Shown here piece by piece: positions 30,201 to 36,439 of a stretch of DNA of 64,000 nt. The position numbers and the translations under genes are program-made. The DNA is taken from assembly GCF_040802235.1 (NCBI RefSeq), contig NC_133156.1, forward strand, positions 27,175,343-27,239,342. Direction: 5' to 3'. The stretch's first letter is position 1, and each line of letters opens with the position of its first letter. The notes beneath the pieces were generated by a model. It made no database searches, was not told the DNA's origin, and saw only the letters and a program-made list of their open reading frames with translations. The DNA is from Manis javanica. Its lineage: Eukaryota; Chordata; Mammalia; Pholidota; Manidae.

Positions 30201-32743
30201 TGTTGGCAGGATTGGTTCCTCCTGGAGACTGTGAGGGAGAAACTCTCCCAGGCCACACTCCCCACTTCTGGTGTTTGCCAGGAATCTTGGGGTTTCTCTC
30301 TTGTGGTTCCACCTTCTGCCTTTATCTTCACATGGCCTTCTCTGTGTGTATGTCTGTGTGTCCTCTTCTTATAGAGACACCAGTCATCGGATCCAGGGCC
30401 CATGCTACTCCAGTATGACCTCAACTAATAACACATGCAAAGACCCTATTTCCAAATTAAGTAACATTGTAAGGTTCTAGTGGACATGAATTTGGGAGGC
30501 ACAGTATTCAACTCATACAAGCCATTTTTGCCTCTGTCTGGCTCGTCCTAGGCACAGGGGAGTTTGGATCGTGATTATTTGGGAAGACAGGCATTACTGT
30601 CACCACCACCACCACCACACGTACACACACAGCCTGGTTTGGGAAGGAAAAGGGAGAGAGGCAGGTGGACACCCACTAGTTCTTGCCTGACCTGGCCCTG
30701 TGTCTACCTCTCACCTGGCTCCCTCAGGGTGCTGGCACAGATGAGAAGACCCTCACCAGAGTCATGGTCTCCCGGAGTGAGATCGACCTGCTCAACATCC
30801 GGCAGGAGTTTGTTGAAAAATATGACAAGTCTCTTTACCAAGCCATTGAGGTAAGGGGGAGACTGGAGGTCGGGGCAGGGGTGAATGTCCCATCCCTGAG
30901 TGTGAGAGTAGACCTTCTTACTCCCAGTCTTTTTCTCAGTGAGTCCCCTCTGAGGACAGCTGGGAAAAAGCTGAATGAAACCTGCCTCATTGTTTATGCA
31001 TTATAACTTCCATATGGGTCAGAAGTCTATAATTAAGGGTTTCCAAAAAAAACAAGAGACTCCCCCTTTTTTCTTTTAGAAACAACTTTATTGAAGTATA
31101 ATTTAAATACCATAAAATTCACCTGTTTCAGGGTATAATTTTTTATAAATTTAATGAGTTGTGCCGCCATCAACACAATCCAGTTTGGAAAATTTCTGTC
31201 ACCCTAGTGAGATCCCTTGTACCAGAGAACCTGTCCCCACCTCCACCCTATGCAACCATTAAGCAAATTTCTGTCTCTCTAAATTTGCCTTTTTTGGGAT
31301 ATTTCATATAAGTGGAATCATGTAATATGTGATCTTTTGTCTGCTTAGAGGGCGCATTTTTTTTTGTCTTTAAGGTGGGCCAAGATCTTACTTTGATACT
31401 TGTGCTTGGTTGACAAGACTGTGGGAAATCTCACAGACAATCTCACACAGATCTGCTGGGGATATAAATTGGTAACACATCTTTAAAGGGTAGTTTGGCC
31501 ATTTCAGAATTTAAAATGTGTACACTCTGGACTTGGTAATTCTACTTGTAGGAATGTAGCCTACAGACATAGATACACATGTTCCCAAAGATGTGAAAGA
31601 GAATATTTATGCTAGGACTGTTTATAGTAGCAAAAGATTGGAACTGCTCCTTATAGAACTGGTTAAATAAATGATGGTATATCCACACAGTAGAATATCA
31701 TGCAGCCGTGATAAAGCATGAAGCAGCTCTATGTGCTGATTTGGGAATCTTCTCTAAATAGAAAAAGTATGGCCCAGAATAGCATGAATGCTGTGTGTCC
31801 ATTTGTGTAGGGAAGGGATGCACATATCTGTATATATGCACCGACTATTGTAGGAAAACCATACAAGAAAATAGTAACAATGGCTACCTCCTGATTTGGG
31901 GAATTAGGAGTGAGTCGTGGGTTTGAGGGAGACTTTTATTGTATAATAATTTGTGTAATACAAATTATTGTATAATTTGAATTGTTTATAATGATGATAT
32001 ATTATTTTTTAAATCGTGGATCAATACAAAACAAAAAACAAACAAAAAAATCCAAACCAAAAACTGTGTATCATAAAAATGACAGAAGGCCCTCTAAAAG
32101 GAGGGTGAAAGTCTGGCCTCCCCCATCCCAGCCCTATTTTATGCTGCACATTATAATGTGTCTTGAACACAGTGATAGTCACATAAATTCCTGCAAAGGC
32201 CGGATATCCAGTAAGTGCTCCGTGTCTGCTCCCATAACATGTTCTGATGCCATGGGAAAGGGTATTAGCAGAGTGCAGGGGAGCCAAAGGAAGTGGGGTC
32301 ACTCTGCACAAGACAAGAGTAGAGGGTGGGAGAGCTCAAGGAGGAGGGACATCTGGTGGCCGGCAGGATTTGGGGGCCGCACAGAAGGTGTGCCAGACAA
32401 GGGATAGCAGGTGTAAAGGTAACCGAGATGCTCCCAGAAGGAAGGGAGGATGACACCACAGAGCTTAATGGGGGTCAGACCACAGGAGGCCTTAAAGCCA
32501 GACCGAGAGCTTTCCCTGAGATAATGGGGAGCCACGGAAGGGATATCGGAAGGGATATCCGTGCGCTTAAGTGTTAGGGAGACACCCAGGCTGACAGCGG
32601 CTGGGAGGAGGGGGCACTGAGGCCATCAGGGTCTTCCGCTCACTCTGCTTTCCCTCCACCCCTGCCAGGGTGACACCTCTGGACACTTCCTGAAGGCCTT
32701 GCTGGCTATCTGTGGAGGCGATGACGAGGGCCACCGGCTCTGA
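198..32743 (+). CDS. ANXA6: Annexin A6, spliced coding region, 5'-partial (21 coding exons)
   Basis: Annexin A6 is the only mammalian annexin with eight annexin repeats in two lobes. It binds acidic phospholipids in a Ca2+-dependent way at the plasma membrane and late endosomes, and acts in cholesterol traffic, Ras/PKC signalling and membrane repair. Twenty-one exons splice in a continuous frame: 198-288, 1203-1282, 3103-3159, 3937-4030, 4458-4553, 5661-5719, 6281-6403, 7529-7587, 8901-8979, 10631-10712, 11737-11831, 12437-12550, 14643-14733, 15471-15550, 16132-16185, 25778-25795, 26556-26649, 27804-27899, 29249-29307, 30728-30850 and 32669-32743. Type II Ca2+ sites (GxGT, then an acidic residue 38 residues further on) are intact in repeats 2, 4, 5, 6 and 8. 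Repeat 3 has KWGT and repeat 7 lacks the loop, as is usual for this protein. The N-terminal part (about 100 residues) lies upstream of the window. No frameshift or premature stop is seen. The C-terminus is slightly longer than in the human protein as I recall it. Confidence 0.97.
400..1010 (-). repeat. Degraded LINE-2 fragment, antisense
   Basis: The stretch shows the reverse complement of L2 3'-end sequence, including GGGCCTTGTAGGCC (788-801) and the segment with GGAAGCATC, CAGTCACCTG and GGAGGCTGTAG spaced as in L2. It lies wholly within an ANXA6 intron. Boundaries are approximate. Confidence 0.6.
1203..1282 (+). CDS. ANXA6: ANXA6 exon (7): end of annexin repeat 2
   Basis: The acceptor ends CTGCAG at 1202 and the donor is GTTAGT at 1283. 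The 80-bp exon completes the Ala codon begun at 288 and encodes [13 protein letters not shown] through VVLLQ. The Asp of the GDTSGHF motif completes the type II Ca2+ site of repeat 2. Its repeat-6 counterpart (15471-15550) is also exactly 80 bp. Confidence 0.95.
3103..3159 (+). CDS. ANXA6: ANXA6 exon (8): acidic linker between repeats 2 and 3
   Basis: The exon is 57 bp, phase 0 at both ends, with acceptor TTCCCAG and donor GTAAAC. It encodes 19 residues, from GTREEDD to LVQQDVQ. In the second lobe the equivalent linker is split between the 54-bp exon 16132-16185 and the 18-bp microexon 25778-25795. The microexon therefore has no partner in the first lobe. Confidence 0.95.
3370..3880 (-). repeat. 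LINE-2 fragment, antisense
   Basis: It begins with the typical antisense L2 end (TTATTGAACACTTGCTATGAGCCAGGTACT), continues through the CTGCCCTCAAGAAACC and GGGGAGACAGACA segments, and ends near AAAGTCCTGAGGC. It occupies the intron before the exon at 3937. Confidence 0.75.
3937..4030 (+). CDS. ANXA6: ANXA6 exon (9): start of annexin repeat 3
   Basis: The 94-bp exon starts in phase 0, leaves one base, and has the donor GTAAGC. It encodes [14 protein letters not shown] through SKQHLRL. The loop reads KWGT instead of GxGT, although the Glu 38 residues later (RGELSG, next exon) is kept, so this site is atypical. The atypical third repeat is a known feature of annexins. The exon has the same size as its repeat-7 partner (26556-26649). 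Confidence 0.95.
4429..4449 (+). repeat. (CT)n microsatellite in a splice acceptor tract
   Basis: An uninterrupted CT dinucleotide run of about ten units ends eight bases before the AG of the ANXA6 exon starting at 4458. It forms the polypyrimidine tract of that acceptor. Confidence 0.9.
4458..4553 (+). CDS. ANXA6: ANXA6 exon (10): rest of annexin repeat 3
   Basis: The 96-bp exon follows an acceptor CTCAG at 4457 and ends before GTATGT at 4554. It encodes [16 protein letters not shown] through FEKLMLAV and leaves one base. The RGELSGDF segment carries the acidic residue at the Ca2+-site position. Its polypyrimidine tract includes an unbroken CT dinucleotide run (4429-4449), which is unusual for this gene. 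Confidence 0.95.
4790..5030 (-). repeat. MIR SINE, antisense
   Basis: The MIR core is recognisable in reverse: GTGCCAGGCTCTGTGCTGAGC, then TCTCCATTTCACAAGTGAGGAAACTG. It is an ancient mammalian SINE and is intronic. Confidence 0.7.
5661..5719 (+). CDS. ANXA6: ANXA6 exon (11): repeat 3 to repeat 4 junction
   Basis: The 59-bp exon has acceptor TTCTCAG and donor GTGTGT. It encodes [20 protein letters not shown], completing a split Val codon and ending in phase 0. The donor, AAG|GTGTGTGG, departs from GTRAGT at its third position but is acceptable. The partner exon in the second lobe (29249-29307) is also 59 bp. Confidence 0.95.
6281..6403 (+). CDS. ANXA6: ANXA6 exon (12): annexin repeat 4
   Basis: The 123-bp exon is phase 0 at both ends, with acceptor CTTCCAG and donor GTGAGC. 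It encodes 41 residues from [20 protein letters not shown] to KSLYSMIK. The GLGT loop is intact and its Asp partner lies in the next exon (NDTSG). The second-lobe partner 30728-30850 is also 123 bp. Confidence 0.95.
7529..7587 (+). CDS. ANXA6: ANXA6 exon (13): end of repeat 4, end of lobe 1
   Basis: The 59-bp exon has acceptor TTCCCAG and donor GTAAGT. It encodes [19 protein letters not shown] and leaves two bases that complete a third Asp codon. It closes the first four-repeat lobe. Its homologue in lobe 2 is the last coding exon, which ends with the same ICGGDD-type sequence before the stop. Confidence 0.95.
7915..8420 (-). repeat. Degraded LINE-2 fragment, antisense
   Basis: TCATTTATTCAGCACATGTGTATTAAG starts an antisense L2 3' end. 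The L2 likeness becomes weak after about 8140. A second short L2 piece follows at about 8510-8600 (CATTTACTGAGCACCTGACAT). Confidence 0.5.
8901..8979 (+). CDS. ANXA6: ANXA6 exon (14): linker between the two lobes
   Basis: The 79-bp exon has acceptor CATTCCAG at 8900 and donor GTCAGA at 8980. It encodes [15 protein letters not shown] through SAVARVE. In annexin A6 this flexible linker lets the two lobes rotate and bind two membranes. It has no annexin-repeat fold and no partner exon elsewhere in the gene. The donor is weaker than GTRAGT. Confidence 0.94.
10631..10712 (+). CDS. ANXA6: ANXA6 exon (15): linker end and start of repeat 5
   Basis: The 82-bp exon has acceptor TTGCAG and donor GTAAGG. 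It encodes [20 protein letters not shown] to KAMKGL and leaves one base of the Gly codon of the GLGT loop. The loop is thus split by an intron, unlike in repeats 2, 4, 6 and 8, where an exon starts with the loop. Confidence 0.95.
11737..11831 (+). CDS. ANXA6: ANXA6 exon (16): annexin repeat 5 core
   Basis: The 95-bp exon has acceptor ACTCAG and donor GTAAGG. It encodes [16 protein letters not shown] to KSHFGR and ends in phase 0. With the next exon it completes a type II Ca2+ site; the acidic partner is the Glu of LKSELSG. Confidence 0.95.
12437..12550 (+). CDS. ANXA6: ANXA6 exon (17): end of repeat 5 and lead into repeat 6
   Basis: The 114-bp exon is phase 0 at both ends, with acceptor TTTTCAG and donor GTATGG. 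It encodes 38 residues from [13 protein letters not shown] to AKQLKKAME. The segment [11 protein letters not shown] has Leu where I recall Pro in the human protein; that comparison is from memory. Confidence 0.95.
13330..13540 (-). repeat. MIR SINE, antisense
   Basis: CCCCATTTTACAGATGAGG, AAACTGCGGCTTAGAGG and GGGATTCAAAGC are in the order of a reversed MIR. It is intronic, in the ANXA6 intron between 12550 and 14643. Confidence 0.75.
14643..14733 (+). CDS. ANXA6: ANXA6 exon (18): start of annexin repeat 6
   Basis: The 91-bp exon has acceptor ACATTCTAG at 14642 and donor GTGAGT. It encodes [18 protein letters not shown] to NEAYKE and leaves one base. The GAGT Ca2+ loop is intact. Sequence and size closely parallel the repeat-2 exon at 198-288. 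Confidence 0.95.
15050..15330 (-). repeat. LINE-2 fragment, antisense
   Basis: The segment GGATTTTTGAGCAGAGGAGTGACATGGTCAGAG is the reversed L2 signature. It is intronic and lies just before the exon at 15471. Confidence 0.6.
15471..15550 (+). CDS. ANXA6: ANXA6 exon (19): end of annexin repeat 6
   Basis: The 80-bp exon has acceptor TGTCTCAG and donor GTGAGT. It encodes [18 protein letters not shown] to LISLAT and ends in phase 0. The SSDTSG Asp completes the repeat-6 Ca2+ site. Confidence 0.95.
15900..16065 (-). repeat. MIR SINE, antisense
   Basis: GTGCCTCGCAAACATCCACATTTAAT is followed by ATTGTTCCCACATTACAGCTGAACAAAAGG, a diverged reversed MIR that ends about 65 bases before the exon at 16132. 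Confidence 0.55.
16132..16185 (+). CDS. ANXA6: ANXA6 exon (20): linker between repeats 6 and 7
   Basis: The 54-bp exon is phase 0 at both ends, with acceptor CTGCTGCAG and donor GTGAGG. It encodes 18 residues, [18 protein letters not shown]. It precedes the longest intron in the window (9.6 kb) and is followed by the alternative microexon or, when that is skipped, by exon 26556-26649. Both routes keep the frame. Confidence 0.94.
17450..17770 (-). pseudogene. L1 ORF2 endonuclease stub fused to 3' UTR reading frame
   Basis: The reading frame of 106 codons contains the ORF2 N-terminus ([19 protein letters not shown] and [12 protein letters not shown]). It includes the Asn of the LNVNG motif and the catalytic Glu of the QETH motif of the AP-like endonuclease. 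After about residue 68 it runs straight into L1 3' UTR. The rest of the endonuclease, the whole reverse transcriptase and the Cys-rich domain are missing, so it cannot be active. Confidence 0.8.
18114..18803 (-). pseudogene. L1/HAL1 ORF1, C-terminal part
   Basis: ORF1p is the L1 RNA-binding trimer protein. This segment carries the end of the coiled coil, the RRM core ([13 protein letters not shown], 18451-18489 region) and the C-terminal domain up to [10 protein letters not shown]. It is joined by sequence to the N-terminal piece at 20868-20973 but separated from it by the nested insertion. One in-frame stop (TAA, plus-strand TTA at 18756-18758) lies upstream of the 201-codon open segment. 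The C-terminus is about 35 residues shorter than that of standard ORF1p. Confidence 0.85.
18810..19260 (-). repeat. LTR-like 3' portion of the ERV-derived segment
   Basis: The segment downstream of the env remnant ends with AATAAA about 15 bases before the A-tract and carries the 19-bp repeats. This fits a U3-R region of an LTR copied from a polyadenylated retroviral RNA. The 5' limit is uncertain, and no tRNA primer site or integrase-type duplication is present, so it was not inserted as a provirus. Confidence 0.5.
18985..19041 (-). repeat. Three tandem 19-bp repeats in the env-LTR segment
   Basis: Units at 18985-19003, 19004-19022 and 19023-19041 share AARTTCTTACATRGTGARY. Units one and three are identical and unit two has four changes. 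Short tandem repeats like these are common in retroviral U3 enhancers. Confidence 0.8.
19603..20010 (-). pseudogene. Endogenous retrovirus env transmembrane-subunit remnant
   Basis: The 135-codon open segment has the layout of a retroviral TM subunit. A heptad-like region comes first, then an LQN segment where the conserved helix lies, then a Cys cluster followed by FNLSD. An aromatic Trp-rich membrane-proximal segment precedes a hydrophobic span rich in Leu, Ile and Cys. The Cys cluster reads C, seven residues, C, whereas the family has C, six residues, CC, so one Cys is replaced by Gly. The FNLSD pattern is more like alpharetrovirus-type TM than the usual mammalian gammaretroviral one; that is inference from memory. 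The surface subunit and fusion region are absent, so it is a fragment without function as an envelope. Confidence 0.75.
20868..20973 (-). pseudogene. L1/HAL1 ORF1, N-terminal part
   Basis: From ATG at 20973 this segment encodes [20 protein letters not shown] and continues to KELKIKLI, the start of an ORF1p. The reading frame is then broken by the nested insertion whose target-site duplication is 20868-20883. The upstream 5' UTR is open in the same frame to 21282 but has no L1 coding likeness. Confidence 0.8.
20974..21793 (-). promoter_or_regulatory. L1-type 5' UTR / internal promoter of the HAL1-like element
   Basis: The region is GC-rich with several CpGs and starts (minus strand) with the CAAGATGGCGG motif typical of L1 5' ends, a YY1 site that positions L1 transcription starts. 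It lies antisense in an ANXA6 intron. Whether it is still active cannot be told from sequence. Confidence 0.65.
22500..22900. repeat. Old AT-rich LINE-1-like fragment
   Basis: AT-rich sequence like mammalian L1M 3' regions (AAAGTAATACATACTCTTGCAG and the following). Assignment is by general likeness only. It sits in the large ANXA6 intron. Confidence 0.35.
23180..23800 (-). repeat. Old LINE-1 (L1M-type) fragment, antisense
   Basis: It begins with TTTTATTGAAATATAATTCATATACCATA and continues through GGGCAACCCTCACC and the GTAAGTGGGATCATACAATA segment. All are reversed L1M 3'-region signatures. It is intronic. Confidence 0.75.
24060..24420 (-). repeat. Old LINE-1 (L1M-type) fragment, antisense
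   Basis: AAATTTACCATCGTAACCATTTTTAAGGGTACAATTCAGTGACATTAAGTACA is the reversed L1M 3' region. This is a second copy close to the one at 23180 but from a different subfamily or section. Confidence 0.75.
25778..25795 (+). CDS. ANXA6: ANXA6 alternative 18-bp microexon (VAAEIL)
   Basis: The sequence CTTTCAG, then codons for Val-Ala-Ala-Glu-Ile-Leu, then GTGAGT occurs at 25771-25801, behind a strong CT-rich polypyrimidine tract (25739-25775). ANXA6 is known to have two isoforms differing by exactly these six residues at the start of repeat 7. The exon is 18 bp and phase 0 on both sides, so inclusion or skipping is frame-neutral. It is far too short to be found as an open reading frame and was identified from the sequence together with knowledge of the family. 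Confidence 0.95.
25954..26175. mobile_element. Short hAT-type DNA transposon relic
   Basis: Inverted ends are visible: AAGTGTTTCCCAAAC at the left and TTGGGAAGCACTGG at the right, about 220 bases apart. This fits a non-autonomous hAT-Charlie element of MER type. It lies between the microexon 25778-25795 and the next ANXA6 exon. Confidence 0.55.
26556..26649 (+). CDS. ANXA6: ANXA6 exon (22): start of annexin repeat 7
   Basis: The 94-bp exon has acceptor TCTGCAG and donor GTGAGG. It encodes [17 protein letters not shown] to SYQHLRR and leaves one base. No GxGT loop is present (SGDKTSLE instead), as is typical of this repeat. The skipped isoform joins DAQ directly to EIAD. Confidence 0.95.
27200..27420 (+). 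repeat. MIR SINE
   Basis: CTAGACTGCCTGGATTCAGG, CACCCTGGGCAAGTTACTGTCTGTGCC and CACTTAGCACAATGCCTGGCACATAAT occur in MIR order. It is intronic. Confidence 0.8.
27804..27899 (+). CDS. ANXA6: ANXA6 exon (23): rest of annexin repeat 7
   Basis: The 96-bp exon has acceptor GGGGCCAG and donor GTAACC. It encodes [19 protein letters not shown] to RDAFVAI and leaves one base. The acceptor tract (TTTTCTTGGGGCCAG) is the least pyrimidine-rich near the AG in this gene. Its 96-bp size matches the repeat-3 partner 4458-4553. Confidence 0.95.
28690..29010. mobile_element. hAT-Charlie (MER20/MER5-type) relics
   Basis: CAGTAGTTCTCAAACATTAGGCC and, later, CTCCAGTGATTCTGATGCACTTAGGAATTTCAG are typical ends of MER20-like elements. 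A break in the middle suggests two overlapping or degraded copies. Confidence 0.55.
29249..29307 (+). CDS. ANXA6: ANXA6 exon (24): repeat 7 to repeat 8 junction
   Basis: The 59-bp exon has acceptor CTACCCAG and donor GTAAGT. It encodes [20 protein letters not shown], completing a split Val codon and ending in phase 0. It is the lobe-2 partner of exon 5661-5719. Confidence 0.95.
29455..29710 (+). mobile_element. MER5A-type hAT relic with an internal tandem duplication
   Basis: GGTTCTCAACCAGAGTTAAC, GGAACATTTGGTAACATTCAG and GGATGCTGCTGACATTCTGCAATGC follow the order of MER5A. Its 3' half is duplicated in tandem: 64-bp units at 29576-29639 and 29640-29703 differ at one position only. Confidence 0.8.
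30098..30530 (-). mobile_element. Solitary MaLR (MLT1-type) LTR, antisense
   Basis: It begins with TATTAGTTTCCCTAAAAAGCTGCTGTAACAAAGTACCACAAA, the reversed end of MaLR LTRs. It continues through TTTATTCCTTCATGGTTCTAGAGGC, CTTCACATGGCCTTC and GCAAAGACCCTATTTCCAAATTAAGTAACATT to ATTCAACTCATACAA. It lies about 200 bases upstream of the ANXA6 exon at 30728. Confidence 0.75.
30728..30850 (+). CDS. ANXA6: ANXA6 exon (25): annexin repeat 8
   Basis: The 123-bp exon is phase 0 at both ends, with acceptor CCCTCAG and donor GTAAGG. It encodes 41 residues from [20 protein letters not shown] to KSLYQAIE. The GAGT loop is intact and its Asp partner begins the last exon (GDTSG). Confidence 0.95.
31075..31345 (-). 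repeat. Old LINE-1 (L1M-type) fragment, antisense
   Basis: AACTTTATTGAAGTATAATTTAAATACCATAAAATTCACC and ATATAAGTGGAATCATGTAATATGTGATCTTTTGTCTG are reversed L1M signatures. Another piece in the opposite orientation follows at about 31430. Confidence 0.75.
31430..31980 (+). repeat. Old LINE-1 (L1M-type) fragment
   Basis: CTACTTGTAGGAATGTAGCCTACAGACATA, AGTAGCAAAAGATTGGAACTGC and TAAATGATGGTATATCCACACAGTAGAATATCATGCAGCC are in the sense order of an L1 ORF2 end. It is intronic. Confidence 0.75.
32080..32610 (-). repeat. LINE-2 fragment, antisense
   Basis: Weak reversed L2 likeness: CCTGCAAAGGCCGG, GGAGGCCTTAAAGCCAGACCGAGAGC and GGGGAGCCACGG. It fills the intron just before the last ANXA6 exon. 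Confidence 0.45.
32669..32743 (+). CDS. ANXA6: ANXA6 last coding exon (26) with stop codon
   Basis: The acceptor is CCTGCCAG at 32668. The exon encodes [20 protein letters not shown] and then GHRL before TGA at 32741-32743. The Asp of GDTSG completes the repeat-8 Ca2+ site. The human protein, as I recall it, stops right after the GGED residues. Here the corresponding position reads GAG, and translation continues five residues past GGDD. Confidence 0.93.
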   Translation, partial: GDTSGHFLKALLAICGGDDEGHRL

Positions 32744-33430
32744 CGGCACTCCTGCTGAGAAATGGTCAGCAGCACCGCCCGCCGTGACCACGCCCAATAG
32801 CTCTAGAGACTAAGGAAGGGGTGGGGTGGGGGGAGGGCTCAGCATGGCTCAGGTCTTCAGCTGAGGTTAGAAAAGGCTCCCCTTACCGCAGGCCACCAAT
32901 GGCCCGGCTCGGTCACACCCCTGCGCACATCTGAGCGGCTGAAGAACCATAGCCATCGATCCCGTCCACGTCCGCTCTCCGTCTTCCTCCTCAGCCCTTC
33001 CCAGCTTCTGTCCTTTGCCACAGCCTCTGCCCTGGTTTGGATTTGATCAAATCCAAAAACATACTGAGCCTCTGTCTGTGAAATGAGTGATGTCTGTGCT
33101 TCAAATGGTGGGGTGTGGTGGCGGGTGCCAGCTGAGGGTACTGCGGGAGGGGAGGGAGTGACGAGCCTCCCGGCATTTCACTGCCCACCTCCTTCCAGGT
33201 CGTGCACTAGAGCACTGAACCGGGAGTCCAGATCCGGGGCATCTGCATTCACTTGCTTTCTGCGCTTGGGCCAGTCTCTTTCCATCCCTGAGTCTCTGTT
33301 TCCTTATCTACAAAGTGAGAGAGTTGGACAAAAATCTTGGCTTTCTCTTCTAACATTCTCAGATGTGTCTCCAAATCATTCTCTTTCCCCTTCTTTCTTT
33401 AAATAAAAAGAGACACATAAATACACAAAC
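32744..33430 (+). other. ANXA6: ANXA6 3' UTR
   Basis: The stretch from the stop codon to the poly(A) signal at 33402 resembles the human ANXA6 3' UTR as remembered, for example AGAGACTAAGGAAGGGG (32806-32822) and the final A-rich stretch after AATAAA. It contains a perfect 22-nt palindrome at 33036-33057. The exact cleavage site was not determined and 33430 is an estimate. Confidence 0.85.
33402..33407 (+). terminator. ANXA6: ANXA6 polyadenylation signal AATAAA
   Basis: A canonical AATAAA sits about 660 bases after the stop and is followed by an A- and CA-rich stretch and then a GT-rich segment (GGGGGTCTGTGTTTCTG, 33440-33456). That is the expected layout of a cleavage site with a downstream element. 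Confidence 0.85.
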
Positions 33431-36400
33431 ACACTTCCAATGGGGGTCTGTGTTTCTGACCTAGAACCTGCAACCTGGATCATCCTCATTGGAGCCGAGG
33501 TGCAGCTTGCTCAGGAGGGAGTTTGGTCTGCATGCTCTTCCCTGGGAACCCTGAACGGGAGTCTGCACCCATGTCCAGCCTGAGACTGCTGACCAGTCCA
33601 CTCTGGGCCTCAGGTCCCCTCTCCTCCCTCTGCTGCCTGGGTGTTTCTCTGTGTGCACCTCACCCATCACAACCAGACCCACAGTTCCTCTTTTGAACTG
33701 TTCAAGGGCACCAGATACGATGGTGTTCTGGGGAGGGCTGTGGGAAGTTTCTGCTTGGCAGAGATCACTGATAAGCAGGAGGCCCCGCTGCAGTTTCTCT
33801 GCCTCCCTGCCCCATCTGTGTTCCTGCCCCGAGACTTGGATCTTAAGTTGTCCAGCGACCGTGGCATGAAGGTGCCTGCTGGCTGAAGGGCTCTGCTCCC
33901 TATGCTGGCTGACCTGACCTATCCTGGCAGTCCAGGATGTGTTTAATGTAGTAGCCATGCAGGGAACAAGGGGTGGGTGGTGTTGGTGTCTGGTCTTGTG
34001 TGACCTTAAACCAGCCACTGCCCTTGCTGGGCCTCAGTTTCTCCATTTGTACAGTGAGGGGTTAGATCCAACAGTTTTGAAGAGCACTCTCTTCATCTTT
34101 GACATAATGAGTCTGAGAGTAAGACAATTTACCTGTGTCTTCTCCACTCCTTCCCTCCAAGGGCTGTGAGCCCAGACCCCAGGAGGGTCAGCTGAGCACT
34201 TTTTTGGGTATTTGCCCAACTTAATGTAACTGTTACCAGAAGATAAATGAGCAACACGGTTAAGAGCTGTGGAGTCGGACTTGCTACTAACTGACTGTGA
34301 GCATGTATGTGATCTCGCTGAGCCTCAGTGTCCTTATCTGTAAAACGGGGCCCCAGTGCACCTGTCTCCTGGCCTTTGTCGGGTAACTGAGCTGATGCCT
34401 TGAAGTGCCCGTGGGGGCCTGCCTGGTTTGGAGTCAGCAGCTGGCACCACCTGCCTGAGCCAGGCACCCTGTAGGAGCTGAGCAATGAATCCCAAGATGT
34501 TTTCTGAGCTTTGTTTTCAAGAAGTCAGCTGCAGACCACAGAGACATCCCGAGACAAGTAGGAAAGTGCCTTAAAATATGTACCGAGAGAAAGTCAGGCT
34601 GAGAGTGGAAAGGAAAGAGCAATGGAATCTAAGGGAACAGAAACTGGGAGGCCTCAGGAGGCTGAGGGGAACACACAAGAGAAGAACCCAGGAATTTCTA
34701 GAATTCCTAGAAACCAGGAGTGACGATAGCACAAACTGAGCACTTCTAATGTACAAGACACTTAGAGTCCCTCAACACCTGGTTTTCACTTAATTTTCAG
34801 CTAAGGTGGGTTGTATTCTGGGATGGCCAGTGGTAGGAGAGAGATCCTCAGGGTTTGTGGGTGGCAGAGATGGATTAGAAATGGGAGTTTGCATCCAACC
34901 ACCGAGGGCCTTGTATGTCAGGATTTTGCCTCATAACCTAAGGGGAGCCTTTGGTTCTTGGGTAGGAAGGTATGCATCTAGCTGTGTGTGTAAGAAAAAC
35001 TTTTGAGGGAAGGGGGGCCAGTTGCAAGGCTATTATTGCCAACAAGCCCGCCAACAAACTCAGATACCTGCAGAACAAACCACATTTTTTTCTTGGAGCT
35101 GTGGCAGAGAGGGGAGCAACCACTACTCTGAATCCAAGGCACCTCATTCATTCATACATCCATTCATTCATTCACTCTGCAGCTTATACTTATTGAGTGC
35201 CTTATCTATGTCAGATGCTGAATGCATAAAAAGTTAGAGTGTTGTGGTCCCAAACCTAAAGAGCTTCGATTCGAGTGTCCCTCCCACCCAGCTCTCTCCA
35301 AAACACAGCATGAAATGACACCAGAGATTGCTTCTGTGGCCAAAGTTCAAGGGAGAGAAGTGGTGTGGACTAAATTAAAACTAAAAGGAAAGAGAAAGCA
35401 GAAGCCCAAACCACTATCGGCTCAAAGTGGGAGGAAAGGAGGATGATTGTGATGTTCTAAGTGTGGAAGGGGCCTCAGAAGTTCTCACCTCCTCCTCTCA
35501 GTTACAGACAGACAACTGTCACTTCTATGGACAGGAAGCAACTTGCCCAGGGTCACACAGCATCTGAGTGGCAGACAGAACTGGAGCCCTGGCCCAGCGC
35601 CTTTATAAACACCCTCTACATTCTCCCCCTTTCTTCTTCCCCTCTGAGGGGGGCTTCACCCAGAATCCTTTCTAACTCCCCTTCTGCCTTGAACCATGCA
35701 TTTCCCCTTTTCAGAAGCTCTGCAACCTCAGTCCTAGGGGCCACAGGGAAATCTCTGAGGTGGTGGTTAGGAGGGGTTGCCTTTTAGCCCCAGTGGAGAG
35801 TAGCCTTTTGGGAACCGCCACTGTTGTGTTTCCAGCTGTTGGGGAGCAGTACGAGAGCTGTTAGCTATTTAAAACCACCTTTTATTGGCTCTGCTCCAAC
35901 TTGGCTGAGAGCAATGGGAGAATTTTCTCCGTAGTCATTTACTGCTTTTGCAGTAGGGCAGGGGTGCTCACACTCCCTTCTACTAAGGAAGAAACTGAGG
36001 GTCCAAATGGGGAGACAAACTGCTGAAAACCTGGGCAACACATGGATTGACTGAGCTGGAAGTGGTCTTAGGTATCATCCGGACCGACTCTTGTTTCCTA
36101 AATTTAGCAGCTGAGGCTCAGAGAGCAGGATTGTGAGCACTGATAAGAGCTAACTGGGGTGAAAGCCTCCGTCTCCCACCGCTGCTCTGCTCTCTTGTCG
36201 TCCTCTTCCTCTTGATGGTGGAATCCAGACTGAGCCAAGAATGGGAGGAGGAAGTGCCGTGTTGCCCAACCCAAATCTCAGAACCCAGAAGCGGTAAATC
36301 GATGCTCTAATGGGCCCCAGCACCCCCTCAGGCCCCGGGTTCCTAGGGCAAACTTCCCCACTTACAGGTGGAGTTAGACAAGGGGAAATTGTAGTTCTGT

Positions 36401-36439
36401 AACTTGGCCCTTTACTCAGCAGTTAGGTCTGCAGAGGCA

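Noticed and set aside
35130..35190. CATT tandem repeats as a microsatellite or CRISPR-like array
   Set aside because: They are the usual (TTCA)n-like start of an antisense L2 3' end and have no spacer structure.
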